From: Paenibacillus qinlingensis
GTDB taxonomy: Bacteria; Bacillota; Bacilli; Paenibacillales; NBRC-103111
Assembly (NCBI RefSeq): GCF_013204845.1
Contig: NZ_JABMKY010000003.1
Location: 124,001 to 188,000, forward strand
Length of the DNA: 64,000 nucleotides
Direction of reading: 5' to 3'
How positions within the stretch are numbered: the first letter of the stretch is position 1; every line of letters begins with the position of its first letter. The position numbers and the translations under genes were made by a program. A model generated the notes under the pieces. It saw only the letters and a program-made list of their open reading frames with translations. It was not told the origin of the DNA and ran no database searches. This document shows positions 1-7,757 of the stretch, one piece after another.

Positions 1-564
1 ATTATATATAAGAGCCCGGCTTTCACTGATCTAGCTTTTGTGAAGTGGGCGCAACCTTCAATTGAGACACTCGCGGCCAAGGGAGTTATTGAAGGCAGAA
101 ACGTACACGAGTTCGACCCACAAAGCTCCATTACTCGAGCAGATTTCATGGTTCTGCTCATGCGTGCATTGGATCTTCCGGCGCGAACTGCAGATACCTT
201 CACGGATGTTGACAGCCGTACATATTATTTCAATGCGCTGACCAATGCCAAGGCATATGGCATTACAACGGGTACTGGAAATAACCTTTTTGAACCGAAT
301 AAACAGATCACTCGTGAGGATACGATGGTATTGACTGCCCGAGCGCTCCAAGTAAGCAAGCAGCTTGCTAGTAGTTCAAGTTCAATAGGGGCAAAACTAG
401 ACTATAAAGATGCTTCTGACATTTCTGATTATGCCATAGGTAGCATTGCTGCCCTTACCGCTAATGGCTTTGTTCAAGGTGATGAGACAGGCATTCATCC
501 CAAGCAGAACCTCTCCCGTGCACAAGCTGCCGTTCTGATTCATCGCATTATCGTGAATAATTAA
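1..564 (+). CDS. S-layer homology (SLH) domain protein, C-terminal part (5' truncated)
   Basis: The frame is open from the first base and ends with TAA at 564, so this is the C-terminal end of a larger gene cut by the window edge; the GTG at 40 lies inside a domain and is not a convincing start. Three consecutive SLH repeats are visible, beginning at FTDLAFVKWAQPSI, FTDVDSRTYYFNAL and YKDASDISDYAI, each with the usual helix and the ITRADFMVLL- or LSRAQAAVLI-like segment. SLH triplets anchor exported proteins to secondary cell-wall polymer, so the missing N-terminal part is probably an exported enzyme or surface protein. A strong terminator follows 12 bp after the stop. Confident about the domains; the full protein's function is unknown. 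Confidence 0.9.
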   Translation: MIYKSPAFTDLAFVKWAQPSIETLAAKGVIEGRNVHEFDPQSSITRADFMVLLMRALDLPARTADTFTDVDSRTYYFNALTNAKAYGITTGTGNNLFEPNKQITREDTMVLTARALQVSKQLASSSSSIGAKLDYKDASDISDYAIGSIAALTANGFVQGDETGIHPKQNLSRAQAAVLIHRIIVNN

Positions 565-576
565 TCGTATAAAGGC

Positions 577-615
577 AAGACCCAGAGCGACAGTGCTCTG
601 GGTCTTCTTTTTTTT
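577..615 (+). terminator. rho-independent terminator of the SLH gene
   Basis: Perfect 12-bp stem (577-588 with 595-606), 6-nt loop, followed by a run of T from 605 to 615. It separates the SLH gene from sugar system 1. Confidence 0.92.
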
Positions 616-739
616 ACACACTAGAATTTAAATCAGCTTCTCCTTATTTCAATGTTATCAGCGTGAGTTATGGCGTTAGGCGTTGCTGCACGTGCTGGTA
701 TAGGCACAAGCATTAGCGCTAGCCACAGTGCTAAGCGAA

Positions 740-874
740 TAACTGGATTTCCTGCAGCTAATTCAAGCGAAAACACGGCATTTCGCAAACTAACTGGATT
801 TCCTCCCGTTATTTCAGGCCAATTTCGCCAAACGGGACATTTCGAGCGAATTTAGATGTAGAAAATCCAGTTAA
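740..874. repeat. intergenic palindromic repeat cluster A (three units)
   Basis: Three copies of a 22-23 bp element with core TAACTGGATTTYCT sit at 740-761, 791-811 and, inverted, 852-874. Better-preserved copies in clusters B and C show the element is an imperfect palindrome of form TAACTG-N9-CAGTTA. The gene-free stretch 616-1068 contains this cluster, an unexplained GC-richer segment (about 665-735), nothing recognised at 875-943, and a putative control region just before the permease operon. The short ORFs here are not supported by ribosome binding sites or coherent protein sequence. Confidence 0.6.
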
Positions 875-943
875 TGCCCGAAAGCAACCCAGCCTGGGAA
901 CGTAAAAGAATACCACAGTCCAAGAAGACGGCGTAGACGTTTT

Positions 944-1010
944 TACTGTGAAATAGTGAAAGAACTTCATTCGATGCGCAATGTAACTAACTTGGGATGC
1001 CTTTTATAAT
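944..1010 (+). promoter_or_regulatory. putative promoter and activator site for sugar system 1 permeases
   Basis: A TATAAT -10 box lies at 1005-1010, with no good -35 (TGTAAC at 982-987 at 17-bp spacing). Upstream, 957-975 reads TGAAAGAA-N5-TTCGAT, which recurs before the binding-protein gene of the same locus (6268-6286) at nearly the same distance from its -10. A poor -35 plus a conserved upstream element suits activation by the YesN-type regulator encoded at 4685. This is inference from two sites only. Confidence 0.45.
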
Positions 1011-1068
1011 AAACCTATAAGATAACAAGCGAATCTCGTAGCGCTTTGAACAGGGAGTGGAATGATCA

Positions 1069-2028
1069 ATGGAAAGCACCGTGGAGCAAACAGGCCGTTT
1101 GCTTGCAAAACCGAAGAAAAAGAAAATCCCGTTTCTGAGCCGATGGGAATCTCCCGTAGCCGGTTACCTCTTTTTATCCCCGTGGCTGATTGGGTTTTTC
1201 CTGTTAACACTAGGGCCAATCCTGATGTCCTTGTATTACTCGTTTACGGATTACTCCTTGCTGGATGCACCGCATTGGCTAGGAACACAGAACTACAAGC
1301 ATATCGTGATGGAGGATGATACCTTCCGCGAGTCAATCAAGGTAACTTTGCTATTCGTCGTATTCTCCGTACCGCTGAAGCTCGTTACTGCGCTATTGGT
1401 GGCGATGCTGCTGAATAAGAAAATAAGAGGGATCTCCTTCTATCGGACGATGATCTACTTCCCATCATTAATTGGAACGAGTATCGCAGTTTCGATTCTG
1501 TGGAAAAATATTTTCAGCAAAGACGGCTTTATTAACCAAGCCCTAGCGCTTGTCGGCATTCAAGGGAAGTCATGGATTGCTGACCCCGACACTGCTTTGG
1601 GGACACTAGTACTTCTAATTGCATGGCAATTTGGATCGGCGATGATTATTTTCCTTGCAGGACTTAAACAAATTCCAATGGATTTGTATGAAGCCTCCTC
1701 CGTGGATGGCGCTAGCAAGGTACGGCAATTTTTCACGATCACACTGCCGATGTTGTCCCCGATCATTTTGTTCAACTTTGTGCAATCAACGATTAATTCC
1801 TTCCAGATGTTTACGCAGGCATTTATCATTACCAATGGGGGACCTGTGAATTCAACCTATGTGTACGTCATGTACTTGTATGAGCGAGCGTTCTCGAAGT
1901 TTCAAATGGGTTATGCCTCCGCGCTAGCTTGGATTCTACTGGTCATTATAGCAGCGGTAACTGCACTTATTTTCGCAACCTCTAAATACTGGGTTTACTA
2001 TGAGACGCAAGGAGGGAAGGGGAAATGA
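1069..2028 (+). CDS. sugar ABC transporter permease, MalF/UgpA type (system 1)
   Basis: A 319-aa polytopic membrane protein of the binding-protein-dependent transport family. The N-terminus is short, basic and cytosolic (KPKKKK near residue 15), followed by about six hydrophobic segments. The EAA loop that contacts the ATPase is visible as EASSVDGASK...TLP in the last third. The ATG at 1069 has GGGAGTGG upstream. It overlaps the second permease by 4 bp (ATGA), so the two are translationally coupled and should form a heterodimeric channel for an oligosaccharide. No ATPase gene is present in the locus. The substrate cannot be read from the permease; the GH115-like enzyme downstream suggests glucuronoxylan fragments. 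Confidence 0.9.
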   Translation: MESTVEQTGRLLAKPKKKKIPFLSRWESPVAGYLFLSPWLIGFFLLTLGPILMSLYYSFTDYSLLDAPHWLGTQNYKHIVMEDDTFRESIKVTLLFVVFSVPLKLVTALLVAMLLNKKIRGISFYRTMIYFPSLIGTSIAVSILWKNIFSKDGFINQALALVGIQGKSWIADPDTALGTLVLLIAWQFGSAMIIFLAGLKQIPMDLYEASSVDGASKVRQFFTITLPMLSPIILFNFVQSTINSFQMFTQAFIITNGGPVNSTYVYVMYLYERAFSKFQMGYASALAWILLVIIAAVTALIFATSKYWVYYETQGGKGK

Positions 2029-2864
2029 TGGCAAGACGCCAAGGTTTGACCCATCTGTTATTACTAATTTCAAGCCTTATTATGATGTATCCTGTTTTCT
2101 GGTGGCTAGGTGCTTCGCTCAAAACGAATGATGAGATGCGCTCACCGAATTTATTTCCCGAAACATTCCGCTGGGCTAACTACACGGAAGGCTGGGTGTC
2201 GGTTCCTAACTATGATTTCAGTGTATTTTATATCAATAACTTTCAGCTAATTTCGGGGGTATTATTTACAAGTATCGTATCTTGTTCTCTTGTTGCCTTT
2301 GCTTTTGCTCGCCTGGATTTCCCGCTTCGTAAGTTGTGGTTTGGCATTCTGCTTGTGACGTTAATGCTTCCGACACAAGTAACAATCGTACCGCAGTATG
2401 TGTTATTCAGTAAATTTGATTGGATTAATACGTATTTACCCTTCTATGTCCCCCATTTGCTTGCAGGCGGTGTGGGAGGCCCCTTCTTCATCTATTTGCT
2501 TGTGCAATTTATTCGTTCCATACCGAAAGAGTTGGATGAGTCTGCGAAAATAGATGGATGCTCTTGGTTCGGTATATATTGGCGCATCATTATCCCGTTG
2601 ACCAAGCCTGCATTGGTTACTGTCGCAATCTATTGTTTCCTTTGGAATTGGGATGATTTCTTTGGTCAATTACTGTATATCAATTCTGTCGATAAATACA
2701 CAGTGAACTTAGCATTGAAGCTGTTCATAGATTCTGCGGGAACGGTGCCGTGGGGGCAAATGTTAGCCATGTCTTTAGTCTCTGTTATGCCTGCCGTGAT
2801 CATTTTCTTCATCGCTCAGAAGCATTTCGTCGAAGGTATTGCTTCGGGTGCTTTAAAAGGATAA
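2025..2864 (+). CDS. sugar ABC transporter permease, MalG/UgpE type (system 1)
   Basis: A 279-aa inner-membrane permease, partner of the gene just upstream. About six hydrophobic helices are visible, and the EAA loop reads DESAKIDGCSW...IIP. The C-terminal EGIASGALKG ending is typical of MalG-like subunits. The start ATG at 2025 lies inside the stop codon of the first permease and is preceded by GGAGGGAAGG. A weak stem-loop follows at 2881, then the sensor kinase, so transcription may continue at reduced level into the two-component genes. Family assignment is secure; substrate is inferred only from neighbours. Confidence 0.9.
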   Translation: MMARRQGLTHLLLLISSLIMMYPVFWWLGASLKTNDEMRSPNLFPETFRWANYTEGWVSVPNYDFSVFYINNFQLISGVLFTSIVSCSLVAFAFARLDFPLRKLWFGILLVTLMLPTQVTIVPQYVLFSKFDWINTYLPFYVPHLLAGGVGGPFFIYLLVQFIRSIPKELDESAKIDGCSWFGIYWRIIIPLTKPALVTVAIYCFLWNWDDFFGQLLYINSVDKYTVNLALKLFIDSAGTVPWGQMLAMSLVSVMPAVIIFFIAQKHFVEGIASGALKG

Positions 2865-2880
2865 GCTTAGAAATGACTAG

Positions 2881-2911
2881 GAAAGCTGCTGCATTTGCCG
2901 CGGCTTTCTTT
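2881..2911 (+). terminator. weak terminator or attenuator between permease and kinase genes
   Basis: A 12-bp stem with one wobble and one mismatch (2881-2892 with 2897-2908), 4-nt loop, and only a short T run. It may lower rather than stop expression of the downstream kinase gene. Confidence 0.5.
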
Positions 2912-2950
2912 GCATAAGAGCTTAGTTTGAATCATACGGAGGGCAGACAT

Positions 2951-4654
2951 ATGCTGCAAAATCCATTCAAAACATATCGCATTATCGCGGTTTATTTCTT
3001 CAGCTCAGCCGTCATTATTGCCATGTTGATCGGCATTATCATTGCCGTTAGTTATTCGGGGACTTCAAGCGAGATTGCGTCGAATACCTCTTTTTATCAG
3101 CAACGCTTGTTGAATGAATTGAGCAAGAAAATGAGCACAAGCTTAATTGGTATTGAACAGACCTCGGGAACCTCGGCCAAAAACGTCGATCTCCTTTACG
3201 GTCGTTTGCGAGATAAGGACGCTTATGAGCGCCTGCAAATCGAGACGGATTTGCAGAGTCAATTGAACTATCTTGTCTTCGGCACGCCGATTCTGCAATC
3301 GATCCATGTCTATTCCGATTACCCGTTCACATCGGATACCCAAGGTCCTGTTACGTTCTTCCAGATGTCGCAATTAGATAAGGAAGCCTGGTATCCCAGC
3401 ATTCTAGAAACGGACAGCGCGTGGCTTGGCGAGCACAAAATCATGTCCAATGGACGTGAAGAATCGGTGATAAGCTTCGCCCGCAAAGTCATCAATAATA
3501 GCAATCAGTATTACAGCTTAATGGTTTTTAACATTAAAGTATCGAGCATTCGTCATCTGATTTCAACAGAAGACGATACGACCAATATGGCGTTACTTGA
3601 TGCAGCAGGCAGACTAATTACGCATGCTGGCAACAGCAGCAAATTGCAGCAAGCGACACTCACGTTGAAAGGGGAGATGGATAAGCCAAGCGGTTCCTTA
3701 CGGGTGGATGATGATTTCTTCGTTTGGGCCAAATCACCAGATTCCCAGTGGACACTCTTCGAGGCAAGCTCTTGGAGTGAAATGACCAAAGGCAGTAAAA
3801 GCATGGCGAAGCTCTTCCTTCTTCTTGGGGCTACCTCGATTGTGCTCGTGCTGCTACTTACTCTATTCCTATCGCATCGATTCATGAGACCGATGAATCA
3901 ATTGATTCGGGCCATGGGACAATATTCGCCTGGTGAAGACCAAGGTTTACCTACCGACTATAAGAATGAGTTCGGCAAGTTATTTCATGGGTATCGAAAA
4001 TTAACACAACGAATCGAGGACCTCTATGAATCTCTGCGGGAGCAGCATGTGCAGCAGAGGGCAGCCGAGCTGAAATCCTTGCAAATGATGATCAATCCTC
4101 ATTTTCTATATAATACCCTCGATCAGATTAACTGGACAGCGATTGAAGCGGGGCAGAATAAGATTAGCTCTATGCTCGCACAAGTAGCGAGTATGTTTCG
4201 TTTAGCGCTATCGAATACGAATAGTCTGGTGGCAGTAACAGAGGAAGTCGCGCATATTGAACACTATTTGAAATTTCAGCAGGTGCGTTGGGAAGATAAA
4301 ATGTCGTATCTCATCACAGTGGATGAAAGTTGTAAGACTACATTGATGCCGAAGATTTTTCTGCAGCCGTTCGTAGAAAATGCTTTTATGCATGGCTTTC
4401 ATGGCGCTTCCGAAGCTGAGATCGGTGTAGATATCTATCGAGATGAGAATAACTTATATGTAACCATTACAGATAATGGAAAAGGGCTCAGTGATAACTG
4501 GCAGAACAAGCCGAGGAAGCGCGGAGGCTACGGACTACGTAATGTGAAGGAAAGACTGGATGCCTTATTCGGCAATCAATATAGCTTACAACTGAGTAAT
4601 CGGGAGCAAGGCGGCGTTCAAGTGGACATTCGATTCCCGTTATCAGACCAATAA
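2951..4654 (+). CDS. YesM-like sensor histidine kinase (system 1)
   Basis: A 567-aa membrane kinase. One transmembrane segment near residues 13-35 and another near 280-300 bracket an extracytoplasmic sensor domain; a HAMP linker follows. The His_kinase box MINPHFLYNTL contains the phospho-accepting His at about residue 384, and the ATPase domain shows ENAFMHGF (N box) and GYGLRNVKERL (G box). The ATG at 2951 is chosen because GGAGGG precedes it by 7 nt; an upstream TTG in frame has no such site. The response regulator starts 30 bp after its stop, so the two form a sensing pair that probably detects the sugar imported by this locus. Confidence 0.9.
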   Translation: MLQNPFKTYRIIAVYFFSSAVIIAMLIGIIIAVSYSGTSSEIASNTSFYQQRLLNELSKKMSTSLIGIEQTSGTSAKNVDLLYGRLRDKDAYERLQIETDLQSQLNYLVFGTPILQSIHVYSDYPFTSDTQGPVTFFQMSQLDKEAWYPSILETDSAWLGEHKIMSNGREESVISFARKVINNSNQYYSLMVFNIKVSSIRHLISTEDDTTNMALLDAAGRLITHAGNSSKLQQATLTLKGEMDKPSGSLRVDDDFFVWAKSPDSQWTLFEASSWSEMTKGSKSMAKLFLLLGATSIVLVLLLTLFLSHRFMRPMNQLIRAMGQYSPGEDQGLPTDYKNEFGKLFHGYRKLTQRIEDLYESLREQHVQQRAAELKSLQMMINPHFLYNTLDQINWTAIEAGQNKISSMLAQVASMFRLALSNTNSLVAVTEEVAHIEHYLKFQQVRWEDKMSYLITVDESCKTTLMPKIFLQPFVENAFMHGFHGASEAEIGVDIYRDENNLYVTITDNGKGLSDNWQNKPRKRGGYGLRNVKERLDALFGNQYSLQLSNREQGGVQVDIRFPLSDQ

Positions 4655-4684
4655 TATATTCACAACATAAGGGAGTAAACGACT

Positions 4685-6241
4685 ATGTGGAAAATAGCCA
4701 TCGTGGATGATGATTTTCAGGTTTTACGAGGTTTACGACATATCATACCTTGGGCCGAGCTGGATGCTGAATTCGCGGGAGAGGCAATTGACGGTGAAAG
4801 TGGACTAGTGTTAATCCGTGAAGTAGAGCCCGATATCGTCATTACGGACTTATATATGCCTGGTATTAGTGGAATTGAAATGATCGAGAAACTGCGAGGG
4901 GAAGGCTTTCAGGGCAGATTTATTATTCATAGCGGTTATACCGACTTTGAGTATGCTAGGCAAGCGATTCGACTGGATGTTGATGATTATTTGAATAAAC
5001 CGATTACGATTGAACAGATTCGTGAAGTCTTATTTCGGACGATTGGTCAATTAGAAGATTTCTATCTGGAAAAAATGGAGAAGAAGAGGCTTGTTCGTTT
5101 TGTGCAAAACTATGAGAAACAAATGGCCGATGAGCAGCTTGCAGCTCTGCTTAATGGTACTCTTCAGCCTAATGCGGTTGACATGAAACTGCCTACAGTC
5201 GAAGCGTACTGGACAGACTATGATCAGCAGGTAGTCGTGCTGGAATTGGTGAAAACAGACCGAATTACCGATATCTCGGTGGCAGATTGGCATTTATTTC
5301 GCTTCGCCATGTCCAATATCACGAAGGAGCTGACGCAGCAGGAATGGCCGGAATCGGCGTTTATTTGGCTATTCGGGCCGTATTCAGCACTTGTTCTACA
5401 TATTCCTCGGGGCGAAGCAGATGAGCAATCTCTTGAAAGATCTGCGCGCTTCATTGAGACATTAACAAGCAGTATGCTGCGGTATCTGGGCTTAACGGTG
5501 AAAGCGGCGGTAGGTGAACGCATAAGTAAATGGGAAAATTTGAAGGAGTCAGCAGACGTTGCTTTCGAATCATTACAAGCATTTGAACAGGGACAAGGTG
5601 CGGTGGATCTCGTACGTTATCTGTCCCAATCATTGCAGGAAAGCAGTGAGGAAGAGTTATGGTCGCATATTCAGCGATTCATTCATCGGCAAGAGGCGTC
5701 AGCGAAAGGCGGAGATCCCAAGTTATTTTATCGCGTCCTAGCTACGGAAATTTGGACGCTGCTGCAATACGCAGCGCAACAAGCTGACATGTCGATCACC
5801 CCTACGGATGAGAATGAGTTAGTTACGTCAACGGACACGATTATTCATCGTGCGGATGTGGAGAGCTTCCTGCAAGCGAAGGTGAAGAGCATAGGACTTA
5901 AGCGACAGCCAACCATTAACCAGAAACATAAAGGGGCAGTCGATTTTATGCTTGGTTACATTCATGAGCATTATGCGAAAGACATTACGATGGATGAGTT
6001 GGCGGGTCAGTTATTTATCTCGAAAAATTATTTGAATCAGTTGTTTAAAAAGGTGACAGGGGAAACCTTTATGAACTATGTTATTCGTGTCAGGCTTGAG
6101 AAAGCGAAGGCTCTTCTCTTAGAAGGGAATTTGTTGATTTATGAAGTCTCTGAGCAGGTTGGATATCAAAATGTGCCATATTTCAGTACGCTTTTCAAGA
6201 AATATTGCGGAATTAACCCGAGTGATTTGCTGAAAAAGTAG
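4685..6241 (+). CDS. YesN-like response regulator with AraC-type DNA-binding domain (system 1)
   Basis: A 518-aa cytoplasmic regulator. The receiver domain (about 1-120) has the acidic pocket DDD near the N-terminus, phospho-Asp55 in ITDLYMP and the conserved Lys in LNKP. A long linker domain (about 130-400) of the kind seen in YesN proteins follows. The C-terminal AraC helix-turn-helix pair is visible as DELAGQLFISKNYLNQLFKK and VSEQVGYQNVPYFSTLFKKY. Preceded by GGGAG. It probably activates the permease and binding-protein promoters, which share an upstream motif. Confidence 0.9.
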   Translation: MWKIAIVDDDFQVLRGLRHIIPWAELDAEFAGEAIDGESGLVLIREVEPDIVITDLYMPGISGIEMIEKLRGEGFQGRFIIHSGYTDFEYARQAIRLDVDDYLNKPITIEQIREVLFRTIGQLEDFYLEKMEKKRLVRFVQNYEKQMADEQLAALLNGTLQPNAVDMKLPTVEAYWTDYDQQVVVLELVKTDRITDISVADWHLFRFAMSNITKELTQQEWPESAFIWLFGPYSALVLHIPRGEADEQSLERSARFIETLTSSMLRYLGLTVKAAVGERISKWENLKESADVAFESLQAFEQGQGAVDLVRYLSQSLQESSEEELWSHIQRFIHRQEASAKGGDPKLFYRVLATEIWTLLQYAAQQADMSITPTDENELVTSTDTIIHRADVESFLQAKVKSIGLKRQPTINQKHKGAVDFMLGYIHEHYAKDITMDELAGQLFISKNYLNQLFKKVTGETFMNYVIRVRLEKAKALLLEGNLLIYEVSEQVGYQNVPYFSTLFKKYCGINPSDLLKK

Positions 6242-6254
6242 AATATCTCCCCAC

Positions 6255-6322
6255 TTGTTTCAAAAACTGAAAGAAATCAGTTCGATCCTCTCCTATACCG
6301 TTCAGGCTTTCAGCGATACGAT
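6255..6322 (+). promoter_or_regulatory. putative promoter and activator site for the system 1 binding-protein gene
   Basis: TGAAAGAA-N5-TTCGAT at 6268-6286 matches the motif before the first permease. A candidate -10 TACGAT lies at 6317-6322, 49 bp downstream of the motif start (48 bp in the permease copy). The site overlaps an inverted repeat AACTGA-N6-TCAGTT (6265-6282). No clear -35. A separate promoter here would let the binding protein be made in excess over the membrane subunits. Confidence 0.4.
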
Positions 6323-6363
6323 AAGTGTGTGAGATCGACATATGCGAGAGGGGTAATTATACA

Positions 6364-7683
6364 ATGAAGAAAAAATTAATGACTACTGCATTATCACTTG
6401 TTGTCGTGGCATCCATGTCAGCTTGTGGATCCAAAACGGAGGAAGCTCCAGCGAAAGCTTCGGTTCAACCAACAGCAGCTGCCACGACTAAAGCGGAACC
6501 GGCCACTCCAGTCAAATTGCGTATTGCTTGGTGGGGGGCGCAAGAACGTCATGATGCGACTCAGAAGGCACTAACCCAATATACGGCACTACATCCGAAT
6601 ATTACTTTTGAAAGCGAATTCTCGGGTTGGGACGGCTACTTCGATAAGCTCGGCGTTCAGTTCGCAGCGAAAAATGCCCCTGACATTATCCAAATGGATG
6701 CTGCTTACTTGAATGAGTATGTTGGACGTAATTTGGTCGCTGATCTAGGCAGCATTAATGTTGCAGATATGGATAAAGCGCTTATCGAATCAGGTAAAGT
6801 GAATGGCAAGCTCTTCGCAATGCCGTTAGGAACTGCCGCACTTGGCATGGCTTACGATAAAACGGTGATCGAGAAATTAGGCTTAAAAGCACCAGCTTGG
6901 GATTGGACTTGGGATGACTATTATAAATTCGGTCAAGATGCCAAAGCCAAGCTAGGGAAAGATAAATACGTTTTCGTCGATCAAAGCTCAGATTTAGTTG
7001 ACTATACAGCTTATCAGCTAAGCCATGGCAAAGGGCAGTCTTTTACAGATAACAAGCTATCCATTGACAAAGATACTTGGATTAAATATATGAATAAGCA
7101 AACTGAAATGCGTAAAGCAGGCATCGTTACACCTGCTGATATTACGGTCACAGACAAAGAACTTGATCCGAAAATGGATAGTGTGGTCAATGGAACAGCG
7201 CTTGCTCGTCACATTTTCTCCAATCAAGTGGGTGCAATCAATGGTCTTAAACCAGACGCTTTTGGATTTACAACACTTCCGAAAGCAGGTCAAACGGGTG
7301 GTTGGTTGAAACCAGGCATGTTCTGGAGTGTGAATGCAGGATCCAAGCAACAAGATGAAGCGAAGAAATTCGTTGATTGGTTCATTAACGACCAAGAAGC
7401 AGGGAAAACATTATCATTAACACGTGGTATTCCAGGAAATGCGAAAATCGTAACGACATTAGCACCAAATTTCAGCGCGTCCGACAAAACATCCGTTGAT
7501 TTTATTAACAAAGTAGGGCCGGCGGCACAGAAATTCGTCGCTGAACCTCAAGGCTGGGGTAACTTTAAAAAAGATTACAAAACGATCGTAGAGAAAGTCA
7601 TGTTCGACAAAGCAACAGCGGATCAAGCTTACGAAGAATTGATGAAAAAAGCTAAAGAGTATGATACAGCAGTAAAAAAATAA
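6364..7683 (+). CDS. sugar-binding lipoprotein, extracellular solute-binding family 1 (system 1)
   Basis: A 439-aa exported lipoprotein. The signal sequence MKKKLMTTALSLVVVASMSAC ends in a lipobox with Cys21 as the lipidation site, followed by a low-complexity Ala/Thr/Lys/Pro tether. The body has the family-1 pattern, including AWWGAQERHDAT, APDIIQMDAAYLNEYV and MFWSVNAGSKQQDEAKKFVDWFINDQEAG. The ATG at 6364 is preferred over an upstream in-frame ATG because GAGAGGGG precedes it. It delivers sugar to the permeases at 1069 and 2025. A perfect 10-bp stem-loop follows 12 nt after the stop. Confidence 0.93.
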   Translation: MKKKLMTTALSLVVVASMSACGSKTEEAPAKASVQPTAAATTKAEPATPVKLRIAWWGAQERHDATQKALTQYTALHPNITFESEFSGWDGYFDKLGVQFAAKNAPDIIQMDAAYLNEYVGRNLVADLGSINVADMDKALIESGKVNGKLFAMPLGTAALGMAYDKTVIEKLGLKAPAWDWTWDDYYKFGQDAKAKLGKDKYVFVDQSSDLVDYTAYQLSHGKGQSFTDNKLSIDKDTWIKYMNKQTEMRKAGIVTPADITVTDKELDPKMDSVVNGTALARHIFSNQVGAINGLKPDAFGFTTLPKAGQTGGWLKPGMFWSVNAGSKQQDEAKKFVDWFINDQEAGKTLSLTRGIPGNAKIVTTLAPNFSASDKTSVDFINKVGPAAQKFVAEPQGWGNFKKDYKTIVEKVMFDKATADQAYEELMKKAKEYDTAVKK

Positions 7684-7695
7684 TAGATGGCATTG

Positions 7696-7737
7696 AATCA
7701 TGGCGTTGTCGCTTCTTAGGACGCGCCATGATTTTTT
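7696..7737 (+). terminator. rho-independent terminator after the system 1 binding-protein gene
   Basis: A perfect 10-bp stem (7696-7705 with 7724-7733) with an 18-nt loop and T6. The upstream in-frame ATG at 7728 of the next gene lies within it, arguing for the later start at 7758. Confidence 0.85.
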
Positions 7738-7757
7738 CCTTCGTCAGGGGTGTAGAC

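Noticed and set aside
670..855. 61-aa plus-strand ORF
   Set aside because: It runs through the repeat cluster A units and has no ribosome binding site.
7728..7757. Upstream in-frame start of the GH115-like gene
   Set aside because: The ATG at 7728 lies inside a terminator stem; the ATG at 7758 has a clear ribosome binding site.
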